Origin: Closterium sp. NIES-65
Taxonomy: Eukaryota; Streptophyta; Zygnematophyceae; Desmidiales; Closteriaceae
Direction of reading: 5' to 3'
Assembly (NCBI GenBank): GCA_948144175.1
Contig: CANXME010002010.1
Coordinates: forward strand, 1 to 64,000
DNA length: 64,000 nt
Below, one piece after another: positions 33,148 to 42,082 of this stretch. The translations under genes and the position numbers were made by a program. Numbering within the stretch: the stretch's first letter is position 1; each line of letters starts with the position of its first letter. The notes under the pieces are model-generated. The model was given only the letters and a program-made list of their open reading frames with translations, was not told where the DNA came from and ran no database searches.

Positions 33148-35055
33148 GTTAAGAAGTACCGCTCCCCCTTGTGCCCTTGCACCGGCAGCGGCCCCACCAA
33201 GTCCATGTGGACCAGCTCCAACGGCTTTTTGCTCCCGCCAGCCACACTATGGAAGGGGAAACGGGTGAACTTTGAAAGGAGGCAAATTTCACAGTTATCA
33301 TCGGATGGTTGTCCGTTCAGCTTCAAGCTCTTAACGGCTCCATCCTTTTCCAGCTGCTTCAGCAAAGGCATTGCCACATGCCCCAAACGTCGGTGTGCAG
33401 TTGCCCGATCCGTCTCCCCAGATCTGGCCGACACTTTCACACCAACCCCTCCAACGGCGTTGCACTCCCCCTGGGATGCAGACCCCTCTCCAGCCTGCCC
33501 CCCACAGTGCCACGCCAGCGCCGGCAGCTGCCACATAGATCTGTACACGTCCTTGCTTTCGTGCAGATCCCAAAGCACCCGATTGCCCAGCTTCCCCTTA
33601 TAAGTGCGAGCCCCATCTGTGTTGGTGTTCACCCCAGCCTTGCCAAACTTACCGAGGGAGATAAGGTTGGCCTTCAGGTTGGGGACGAGGAGAACGTCGT
33701 GCAGCACCACCGGCTTGCCATCCGCTCCCTTAAATGCAGCTCGTCCCGCACCAGCCATCTTCAACATGTGTCCAGAGGCAGAGCACACCTCATTAATCGG
33801 TGCAGCGCGTACGTCGTCCAGCAGGTCCTTGCGCGGCGTCATTGTCCAAGCAGCGCCTGTGTCCAACACCCAATAGTCCAGGGGGTGCAGCTCTGCTCCA
33901 ACCTTAGCAGATGCGTCTCCTTGCTCCCCCTTGTCTCCCATATGGAAGAATTGGCCCGCGGTGCGCTCCTTCTTCTTCTCCGCACCGCCGTTGCCCTTCG
34001 GGTTGTTGTCGGACGAATCAGCGACCATGTTGGCGCTCTTTTTCTGGTTCCTCCGCGCGCCGCCATCGTGGTGACGATTCTGGGGGGTCCATCCATCGGG
34101 TTTCTTATAGCACAAAAACCAGGAGTGCCCTTCCTTCTCACAATACCAGCAACTCCCTTTCATTTTGCCACCAGCACCCGACTTGCCCCCACGTCCAGAT
34201 TTCGCACCGCGACCCCAACCGGTACCTCCTTGTTGGTCGTTGGAGTCGTCGTCTTTCTTTGCACCGCGTCCAGCACCACCGAAGCCACGTCCTTCGCCAC
34301 GTCGGCTCCCTTGCATCCCGTAGCCGCTGCTGCCGTCGTCTCCACCCCTCAGTTGGCGGCGACGGAAGTCCTCCTCCAGAATCTTAGTCCGCACCCACTC
34401 GAGCGTCCACAAGTCCTGGTTCTGCGGCAGGCTCAATCCGCTCGAAAAATTGAAGCCACGATTCCGGCAGTAGCGAGAGCATCTTCAGGCACTTGTTCTG
34501 CTCCGAGTAGGTGATCCCCGCGATCGCCAGCTTCGCGTAGAGATCACACATCTTATCCAGGATGGGTTGTACCGGCTCTCCCTCGCTTAGGCGCAACGCG
34601 GACAGCTCCCTCTCCATCATGAGCGTCGCAGCGACGGAGGTAGGGGCGTGCAGCTCCTTCAACACAGTCCACGCCTTCGGACTGCACTCAACCTCCGGCA
34701 GCAGGTGCATGACGTGGTGACGCTGGTTCAGCTCCAAACTCTGCGACATCAAATAGTAGCCAGCCGAGGCGTGCTCGTCCCAATCTTCCTGAAGGGCGGG
34801 GTCACTCGGTCTAGGCTCCTCCCCAATCATTAGTTTGAGCAAACCGATCTGACAGAAATAAATTTGCATTTTCCAGGCCCAATCATCATAGCCCTCACCA
34901 TTGAACTTCTCGACGGTGAAGTTTTTCAGCACCTCCTTGATCAGCGAGCCCTGGCTTGTTCGCACTCCCCTTGGCGCAGAAACACCAGAATCTTGGCTGC
35001 CGCTACGATCTTGGGCTGAAGATTGACCAGCTACCGCCAAGGTGTTGCCCGCCCT
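33148..35055 (-). pseudogene. gag-protease-integrase pseudogene of element E, 5' part
   Basis: The start codon is lost (ATG to AGG at 35,053-35,055). Gag reads NFTVEKFNGEGYDDWAWKM and continues to about 34,441, where GAATTG has become GAAAAATTG-like sequence and the frame shifts. The second frame covers the knuckle CWYCEKEGHSWFLC, protease LDTGAAWTM, GAG-pre-integrase and the first integrase Asp (HMDLVGPLP), up to F's insertion point after GERYFLT. Confidence 0.9.
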
Positions 35056-35086
35056 AGCTACCTATAACGAGGATCACTATAACGCA

Positions 35087-35098
35087 GCTCTGATACCA
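35087..35098 (-). promoter_or_regulatory. primer-binding site of element E (tRNA-iMet)
   Basis: TGGTATCAGAGC on the minus strand, 3 nt from the 5' LTR. Confidence 0.9.
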
Positions 35099-35101
35099 GC
35101 T

Positions 35102-36195
35102 TGTTGGTGTAAGGGCCTAATAAACTCAAGCTATTAAGACTTTATCAAACCTAAAACCTCTCCTCGGGGTCACCTCCAAGGGTCCTTGGGTGCCTGGTAC
35201 AAGACCAGCCCCTATCCTCGGGTCCGAGTCTGTAGAGAGAGGGATCAAGAGGGACTTAGTCAAAAAAGCAAGAGTACCTTGAACGTCGCGCAGCGTATCG
35301 TGCAGACCGTTGATCAGGTTAAGCTGAGAATTTTACTATATCGAAGCTCGCTCCAAGAGCTTTAAAATGAACCAAGTTGCCTCGCGAAAAGTTCTGCCAT
35401 TACGAAGTTATGGCTCGGACAGCGTTTGCCTAGCGTTGGAGTGCTAGCGTACTAGCGTTGACTCGGGTAGCATTCCGCCGTCGCACCGCGTAGAAAGGAA
35501 ATTCCAGCAAGGAAGGAATTCGCTTGAATCAATTTCACTATATTCAGGTACAACCAGAGAAGGAATAAATAGTTCTAGCTAGCAAGGACCTTGGGAATCA
35601 ACCTGGGAACAACCAGGGATGATCCCAAATAATTCCAAGCAACAGAACCAACCTGGCTGGACAAAATAGCAGGTGGTAGGTTGGTAAACAACCTCTGGTT
35701 CTGTTTCTCCAACCTGGGAAAACAACAACCAGGTTCAGGTCCTAAAAACAGAACCTGTTTTGTCTTTGCCCAACCAGCCAAATGCTGGTTCCGCTGGTTT
35801 CCCCTGGCCCTGTAGCATGCAGATACAGACAAACAACATCCAACCTTCACCTAAATTGTACCCCTATAGTGCCTGCCCTGCTACACTATAGTGAACCAAA
35901 CAAAACAGTACAATTTCGAGTTGAATAGAACTGAATCTGCGCAATCAAGTAAGCCGAACCGCAAAGCTTCCATCTTGGGTTCCTTTGCGAGCTCGTCCTT
36001 TCTGCTTGTACTGTTCATAGCGCGTACAATGTTGTGCCGAAGCGCACATTGTGCGAGTACCTGCAAATGCTTCAAGCGAAAATTGCGAAAGCAAACAAAC
36101 ACACGAACATACCATTCACACCCAAATGCACTCGCACACGCATACTCACACAAACAAACGGCAGGATGTCGTGCAATGTGAATTTGCACCCAACA
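35102..36195 (-). repeat. 5' LTR of element E (1,094 bp)
   Basis: Both termini are intact (plus-strand TGTTGGTGTAAGG at 35,102; TTTGCACCCAACA ending 36,195). The right flank AGAGC (36,196-36,200) is the only visible side of E's target site. Confidence 0.93.
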
Positions 36196-37282
36196 AGAGC
36201 CTTCTCTATCAAGTAGGCTGCATCTTCCGTATGTTGCCAGTGTAGCTTGACCAGGTTTCTTTTCAGCTGCTGGTTTAATACATCTTTGCGCTTAACAGTC
36301 TCCGCATCAGACTCCTTAAGAAATGAGATTTGGGACCGAAAGTAGCGCTCCTTGGTAAAAAAGATCGCGGGCAGTTCCTGAAACTTTGTTGATGTCGTCA
36401 ATGCTTCTGCTGATAGTTCTGCATTCCAATCTCGCTTTATCAGCATAGGAACAGCGTCAATGATGCAAGAAAACTTGTTTTTAGACGCAAAAGGAATGTG
36501 CAGGACAATGGCGGTACGAAGACGGGATTCTGCTTCCAGCGCCAGATGCATCACGATCTCCTCGTCAGAGTCTTCAATAGAGCCATCATCATCGACGATG
36601 GAGTCAGCCACGGAGAGGCCAGAGCATAGCAGGGACCGCGTTGTTGACAACACCTTTGCTTGGCAGTCGGAGCATTAACCCTCGTGTTTTTTTCATTGCT
36701 CTGGTACACTGAAAAAGCGTCGGGCTGAGCCATGACACCATTGTCAATATGAGGATCTGACAGATGTGGTCGTGTTGCGTGAGCTTTTAGCAGGAGCCAT
36801 TGTGCGATGATGATGGAAAAACAGTCCCGCTGATGGCTGGATGTAAGAAGCCTGAGATGCTTTATATGTCTGATCTCTGAGCATTTCCTTGTTATATATG
36901 CTTTGTATCGATCGACTCGACCACTGCTCTTGCAGTCGGTGATGGAATCTCAAGGTGCAGACCTCGGGGTCATTTGTTGTAATAGCGTATAGTGAAGACT
37001 AGGAAACATATATAGCCTTATGAAAGGGAGATCCATAACTCCGAGCGAGGTAGTCTACACCCGAGGTAGCCTGACAAACAGCAGTGTTAAACGCCCTGTA
37101 ACATGGAGAGCCGCGATCAACAGAAATGATGGGTCTTCCCTTAGAGCGTTTACAGGCGAAACCAATAGTGTGCTCTAGTGTTCGCAATAGACCTCGTAAC
37201 ATAGACATTGATAGCCTCCAAGTTTTGGCGGCCAGCTGGGATGTGCCGTTGTCATTATCATAGCGTTACTAGTAGTCAAGCT
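36196..37282 (-). other. unassigned sequence, possible fragment of an older gene or transposon
   Basis: No copia-family sequence is seen here. A minus-strand frame from 36,653 to 36,196 is open for about 150 codons, starting near LLCSGLSVADSIVDDDGS, and is cut by E's LTR. It contains LHIPFASKNKFSCIIDAVPM and an acidic stretch (DDDGSIEDSDEEI). I do not recognise it with confidence. A second short minus frame (37,208-36,999) contains KGRPIISVDRGSPCYRAFN and is also unrecognised. Bases 37,197-37,240 resemble the leader of the small copia element at 38,693-38,740 (AACATAGACATT-ATAGCCTCCAAGTT shared). Confidence 0.4.
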
Positions 37283-37414
37283 TGAGAAAAGTAGAACGAG
37301 AATGAATAAACTATGAATGAAGTGAGTACATATAGGAAACCCTAATTGGGTTGTACCCCCTATGGGATACCCCATTATAGCCTACACTACAGCATAAGCT
37401 ATAATGTTCTGACA
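37283..37414 (-). repeat. 3' LTR of compact copia element (132 bp)
   Basis: TGAGAAAAGTAG...GTTCTGACA. By eye it differs from its partner at only three positions (GAATAAACT/GAATGAACT, GAATGAAG/GAATAAAG, CCATTATAG/CCACTATAG). The polypurine tract (minus-strand CCTATGGGGGTG) lies at 37,415-37,426. Confidence 0.94.
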
Positions 37415-38170
37415 CACCCCCATAGGCAAAGTGGGGGAGAACAAGGGGTCACAAGACCAGTCAGGCAAAGCAAACACCTGACCCGACGAAGCAACTCTAC
37501 CAGACTCAGTAACGGGAGCAGACGTAGTGGTCAATGTGTACAGGCTCGACCCCGGCTGACGGGTAAACGTAGCCAGGTGCTGGCCTGTGCTAGCCTCTGT
37601 ATAGTGCGTCACCCGCTGACGCGCAGGAGTGAACTCGTGGACACCCGCATCCTGTAGGTCAGCACCACTCACCAGGTTCGTAGAGAACGAGGGGAGGTAG
37701 AGACCAGACAAGGTGCCAGAGGGAGCCGCCGGACACGGGAGGACTGTGGAGAAGCGAGACAGGACAGGACCCCCAGAGGGGTCAGCCAGAGGCACTGCAA
37801 CCGGCTGACTCAGCGGTGTGACTGTGGTGCGGTCCCGAAAGAAGGAGCGAGACGCCCCAGAGTCAAGGGTGAAGGTGAGGGAGGCCGAAGCCGACGTAGT
37901 ACCTGAGAGCGCAGACTCACGAGTACCTGAGGACGCAGACACACTAGCACCTAGAGCAGCAGCGTCGCAAGCACCTAGGGCAGCAGCCTCACGAGTACCT
38001 AGAGCAGCAGTCTCAATGCCCGGATCGGGCGGGAAGCTCCGGTAACAGTCACCCTCATCACTAATAGACACAGCATACATGGCAGAGAGAATAGCATCAA
38101 AGTCAAGATCATAGATGGCAACCCCCGCCCTAGACAGCTCGCCCCAGCGTGGGATCTCTCTGGCCGCCAT
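37382..38170 (-). CDS. protease-containing ORF of the compact copia element
   Basis: 262 codons from ATG at 38,170 (MAAREIPRWGEL), with the stop inside the 3' LTR. After an Ala/Gly-rich tandem part (AALGTREAAALGACDAAALG, about residues 54-75) comes the retropepsin-type motif LTFTLDSGASRSFFRD (about 97-112). Next are the copia-type segment after the protease (LYLPSFSTNLVSGADLQDAG) and a stretch RVTHYTEASTGQHLATFTRQ typical of copia polyproteins before the GAG-pre-integrase HHCC region. The frame ends before that zinc region, so integrase and RT are missing and mobilisation would need another element's enzymes. No gag core is recognisable, and whether the ATG at 38,170 is used is uncertain. Confidence 0.75.
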   Translation of the reverse strand: MAAREIPRWGELSRAGVAIYDLDFDAILSAMYAVSISDEGDCYRSFPPDPGIETAALGTREAAALGACDAAALGASVSASSGTRESALSGTTSASASLTFTLDSGASRSFFRDRTTVTPLSQPVAVPLADPSGGPVLSRFSTVLPCPAAPSGTLSGLYLPSFSTNLVSGADLQDAGVHEFTPARQRVTHYTEASTGQHLATFTRQPGSSLYTLTTTSAPVTESGRVASSGQVFALPDWSCDPLFSPTLPMGVCQNIIAYAVV

Positions 38171-38282
38171 GGTATCGAGCAGGTTCCCTCGTGGGAACTG
38201 TGCCTAGGGCCCACCACATCGATTTTTTTTCCTGCCCGAAGCGCGCTCGGCCTGAGTCGCGCTAAGGGCCCTCTCTCTTGCT

Positions 38283-38693
38283 TTGTCGAGCCGCCCTAGA
38301 GGCTCCGCCGCCCGTCGATTAGGCCCCGCCGCCTCACACTCGCGCGGCCCCGCCGCCTCCCTCGTCGCGGCCCCGCCGCCTCTCTCGACGCGGCCCCGCC
38401 GCCCTTCGTCGCAGACCTGCCGCCCTTCGTCGCGGCCCCGCCACCCCTCGTCGCGGCCCCGCCGCCTCTCTCGTCGCGGCTCTGCCGCCCTTCGTCACGG
38501 CCCCGCCACCCCTCGTCGCGGCCCCGCCGCCTCTCACGTCGCGGCCCTGTCGCCTTTCGTCGCGGCCCCTGCCGCCCTTCGTCGCGGCCCCGCCGCCTCT
38601 GCAGTCGCGGCCTTGCCGCCCTTCGTCGCGGTCCCGCCACCCTCCTTCGCGGCCCCGCGGCCTCTCTCGACGCGGCCCCGCCGCCCTTCTTCT
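38283..38693. repeat. GC-rich minisatellite in the compact copia leader
   Basis: About 410 bp of imperfect tandem units of roughly 21-24 bp built on GTCGCGGCCCCGCCGCC with alternating CCTTC and TCTCT spacers. The unit is mostly a multiple of three, so frames stay open on both strands (Arg/Gly-rich on minus, Pro/Arg/Ser-rich on plus). A minus frame from ATG at 38,748 (MATPALDSHNLEAINVYVKK) runs into it and may be what is left of the gag start. Confidence 0.85.
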
Positions 38694-38774
38694 TAACATA
38701 GACATTAATAGCCTCCAAGTTATGGCTGTCTAGGGCGGGTGTTGCCATCTATGAGCTTGACTTTGATGCTATTC

Positions 38775-38786
38775 GCTCTGATACCA
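38775..38786 (-). promoter_or_regulatory. primer-binding site of compact copia element (tRNA-iMet)
   Basis: TGGTATCAGAGC on the minus strand directly next to the 5' LTR end, with no spacer. Confidence 0.92.
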
Positions 38787-38918
38787 TGAGAAAAGTAGAA
38801 CGAGAATGAATGAACTATGAATAAAGTGAGTACATATAGGAAACCCTAATTGGGTTGTACCCCCTATGGGATACCCCACTATAGCCTACACTACAGCATA
38901 AGCTATAATGTTCTGACA
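38787..38918 (-). repeat. 5' LTR of compact copia element (132 bp)
   Basis: Same termini as the copy at 37,283. It contains GTACATATAGGAAACCC and a TATAATG-like stretch (AAGCTATAATGTT), which in so short an LTR may include promoter or polyadenylation signals. Confidence 0.94.
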
Positions 38919-39227
38919 AAGCTTATGTTTGTCTCACCATGCATATTTATGTTTGATTTACTATGTTATGTGCACTCCTATATATTATTATAGCTATAGC
39001 ACCAAATCAGGTTACGTGTACCGAATTCCAGGCCTTTCGGTTGCCACCGAATTGCCCTCTATCGAATTCGGAAAGGTTCTATTGGGGACGCTTCACAACC
39101 CTCAAAATATTCGCGTAATACCTGGGTTACTGGCCTTGTGCCGAGACTACATAAAGCCTCGTATTGTACCGAGGTGAACCAGTCAATTTATTCTTGCTTT
39201 TCTGAACTCGATCTTTGATCCTCACAT

Positions 39228-39239
39228 TGGTATCAGAAC
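39228..39239 (+). promoter_or_regulatory. probable primer-binding site (tRNA-iMet variant)
   Basis: TGGTATCAGAAC follows the presumed LTR end ACA by one base. It differs from the copia sites by one base (AAC for AGC). Confidence 0.65.
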
Positions 39240-39380
39240 TTGTTTACTCGTAACGTTCTTTCGACCGATACAAAAAACTTTTCAAAAACAGAGGGAGCGA
39301 CCAATGCTAAACACCGATTTCGGGTACGTAAAACTGGTTACGTGTTATTTGAAGTCCCCCACAATTTGGTTTTGGACGCA

Positions 39381-40258
39381 ATGTTGCAAGGGATGGAAGC
39401 TCAAGGCGACAACTTCGTACAAGAAATCGCCACCATTCACATCGACCTGGACCAGACACGGGCGGCACTTCAACGAATTGAAGCGCTCCTCGCAAACCAA
39501 TCGGCAGCCACTACAGCAGCAGCGAATGCAGCAGAGACGGCAGCAGAAGCAGCGGCGACACCAACATTTCACGCAGCAGTGGTACCACGTTTGCAGTTTC
39601 TCGAAGCAACTCGCCAGATGCTCCCCGAAACGTTCGATCCACGCGAGAAGGGATCGGACCTTCGACAATTCATGGCAACCCTCGAAATTTACTTCGAGGA
39701 TATTGGTTGTTCGACCCCGATAATTAACGCGGCAATAATTCAGCTCGCAGCAACACTGATGCGAGGCCCGGCATTGGAATGGGTACACTACAGTACGTGG
39801 TCCGCGGAAAAGGAATGTGGGCGCAGTTTCATACATGTTCGATCGCACGCTTCGAATTTATAAATTCGAGCTACATGGCGTAGTAACAAATTCATCGTCA
39901 CAAACAGTACGGAAATATAGCGCAATACACATAGCATATGGAGCAAACGTTCAACACAATTCCAGACCTGACCGAAGGACTGAAAATGGAGATACGATAA
40001 CAACTGATTGCCGCGAGCTACAGTAGCTACCGCGACATGGTGCATGCAGCAGAATGGTACGACACATAGATGCATGGTCAACCTACAACACGACGCCATG
40101 TGCCGAACAAATGTTTCAGTACGGAGCGATTGGCCACCCCCACGTTCGCCAACCGATGGATATCGACAAACTCGACGCGAAGCCGCGTCCGACAAAATGC
40201 GACCTTTGCGCCGTTGCCGGACATCAAATTTTGTTGTGTTACAGAATGAAAAAAACAC
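39381..40258 (+). pseudogene. gag pseudogene with CCHC knuckle, Ty3/gypsy-like
   Basis: An ATG at 39,381 begins MLQGMEAQGDNFVQEIATIH, a probable coiled segment (about residues 10-40) followed by an Ala-rich run (ATTAAANAAETAAEAAATP). A retrotransposon gag core follows (LPETFDPREKGSDLRQFMAT, then LEIYFEDIGC). The frame breaks near 39,816. In another frame at 40,150-40,250 PMDIDKLDAKPRPTKC leads into CDLCAVAGHQILLC, a perfect CX2CX4HX4C knuckle. The element is cut just after it by LTR H, so protease and pol are absent. Confidence 0.7.
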
Positions 40259-40999
40259 TGTTGGGTGCAAATTCATTTTGCACGACGTCCTGCCATCTGT
40301 TTGTACGGGTATACGTGTGATTGGAATGTCCGTGTGTTTGTTTGCTTTCGCAATTTTCTCTTGAAGCATTTGCAGGTACTCGCACAATGTGCGCTTCGGC
40401 ACAACATTGTACGCGCTATGAACAGTGCAAGCAGAAAGGACGAGCTCGCAAAGGAACCCAAGATGGAAGCTTTGCAGTTCGGTCGAATTGATTGCGCAGA
40501 TTCAGTTCTATCCAACTTGTAATTGTACTGTTTTGTTTGGTTGACTATAGTTTAGCAGGGGAGGCACTATAGGGGTACAATTTAGGTGAAGGTTGGATGT
40601 TGTTTGTCTGTATCTGCATGCTACAAGGCCAGGGGAAACCAGCGGAACCAGCATTTGGCTGGTTGGGCAAAGACAAAACAGGTTCTGTTTTTAGAACCTG
40701 AATCTGGTTGTTGTTTTCCCAAGTTGGAAAAACAGAACCAGAGGTTGTTTTCCAACCTACCACCTGCTGTTTTGTCCAGCCAGGTTGGTTATGTTGCTTG
40801 GAATTATTTGGGATCATCCCTGGTTGTTCCCAGGTTGATTCCCAAGGTCCTTGCTAGATATAACTATTTATTCCTTCTCTGTTTGTACCTGAATATAGTC
40901 AATTTGATTCAAGTGAATTCCTCCCTTCCTGGAATTTCGTTTCTACGCGGTGCGATGGCGAAATGCTACCCGAGTCAACGCTAGTACGCTAGCACTCCA
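40259..40999 (+). repeat. LTR fragment H (5' 741 bp)
   Basis: TGTTGGGTGC starts at 40,259 in the gag pseudogene. The sequence follows the family LTR to CTAGCACTCCA at 40,999, where the 5' LTR of element I begins. Its 3' third is not found after element I, as expected if that flank was lost by recombination through I's 3' LTR. Confidence 0.88.
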
Positions 41000-42036
41000 T
41001 GTTGGGTGCAAATTCACATTGCACGACATCCTGCCGTCTGTTTGTATGAGTATGCGTGTGCGAATGCATTTGGGTGTGAATGGAATGTTCGGTGTGTTTG
41101 TTTGCTTTCGCAATTTTCGCTTGAAGCATTTGCAGGTACTCGCGCATTATGCGCTTTGGCACAACATTGTACGCGCTATGAACAGTACAAGCAGAAAGGA
41201 CGAGCTCGCAAAGGAACCCAAGATGGAAGCGTTGCGGTTCGGTTGAATTGATTGTGCAGATTCAGTTCTATCCAACTCAAAATTGTACTGTTTTGCTTGG
41301 TTGACTATAGTGTAGCAGGGCAGGCACTATAGGGGTACAATTTAGGTGAAGGTTGGATGTTGATTGTCTGTATCTGCATGCTACAGGGCCAGGGGAAACC
41401 AGCGGAACCAGCTTTTGGCTGGTTGGGCAAAGACGAAACAGGTTCTGTTTTTAGGACCTGAACCTGGTTGTTGTTTTCCCAGGTTGGAAAAACAGAACCA
41501 GAGGTTGTTTACCAACCTACCACCTGCTGTTCCCAGGTTCATTCCCAAGGTCCTTGCTAGCTAGAGCTATTTATTCCTTCTCTGTTTGTACCTGAACATA
41601 GTCAATTTGATTCAAGCGAATTCCTCCCTTCCTGGAATTTCGTTTCTACACGGTTCAACGGCGTAATGCTACCCGGGTCAACGCTAGTACGCTAACACTC
41701 CAACACTAGCCAAACGCTGTCCGAGCCATAACTTCGTTATGGCAGAACTTTTCGCGAGGCAACTTAGCTCATTTTAAAGCTCTTGGAGCGAGCTTCGATA
41801 TAGGAAATTCTCAGTTTAATCTGGTCAACGGTCTGCACAATACGCTGAGCGATGTTCAAGGTACTCTTGCTGTTTTGACTAAGTCCCTCTTGATCCCTCT
41901 CTCTACAGACTCGGACCCGAGGATAGAGGCTGGTCTTGTACCAGGCAGCCAAAGACCCTTGGAGGTGACCCCGAGGAGAGGTTTTAAGTTTGATCAAGTC
42001 TTAATAGCTTGAGTTTATTAGGCCCTTACACCAACA
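41000..42036 (+). repeat. 5' LTR of element I (1,037 bp)
   Basis: TGTTGGGTGC...TTACACCAACA. About 65 bp are missing near 41,530, where CCTGCTG is joined to TTCCCAGG, removing one CAGGTT block. Confidence 0.92.
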
Positions 42037-42039
42037 AGC

Positions 42040-42051
42040 TGGTATCAGAGC
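42040..42051 (+). promoter_or_regulatory. primer-binding site of element I (tRNA-iMet)
   Basis: TGGTATCAGAGC, 3 nt after the 5' LTR. Confidence 0.9.
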
Positions 42052-42082
42052 TGCGTTATTGTGATCCTCATTATAGGTAGCT

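Larger units (their letters stand above)
21033..36195 (-). mobile_element. Ty1/copia element E, split by D and F
   Basis: Minus-strand element in two pieces: an integrase fragment (21,033-21,403) and gag through mid-integrase plus 5' LTR (33,148-36,195). The break ...ACTATGGTTAG / GTTAAGAAGTACC rejoins to the normal integrase sequence once F is removed, leaving GTTAG/GTTAA as F's target duplication. The 3' half beyond D's insertion point is not found in the window. Confidence 0.9.
37283..38918 (-). mobile_element. compact non-autonomous Ty1/copia element, 132-bp LTRs, TSD AAGCT
   Basis: It is 1,636 bp. Identical-length LTRs (37,283-37,414 and 38,787-38,918; TGAGAAAAG...TTCTGACA) are flanked by AAGCT at 37,278-37,282 and 38,919-38,923. 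On the minus strand the order is 5' LTR, iMet primer site, leader, GC-rich repeats, one ORF, polypurine tract, 3' LTR. It has no integrase, RT or RNase H. It is unrelated to the dominant family in LTR and protein. Confidence 0.95.
38919..40258 (+). mobile_element. broken LTR retrotransposon (Ty3/gypsy-like), 5' part
   Basis: After the AAGCT duplication comes A/T-rich sequence, then what looks like the end of an LTR (...GATCCTCACA ending near 39,226), a primer-site variant and a gag region. The element is cut at 40,259 by a copia LTR. Its LTR start was not located; it may lie left of the compact element. Superfamily assignment rests on gag alone. Confidence 0.6.

Noticed and set aside
38283..38696. 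GC-rich ORF of 137 codons on the plus strand as a gene
   Set aside because: It is a translation of tandem 21-24-bp units, open on both strands, inside a TSD-bounded retroelement.
39304..39723. Gln/Arg-rich 139-codon frame overlapping the gypsy-like gag
   Set aside because: It is a shifted frame of the Ala-rich gag segment. The gag frame has a recognisable core and leads toward a CCHC knuckle.
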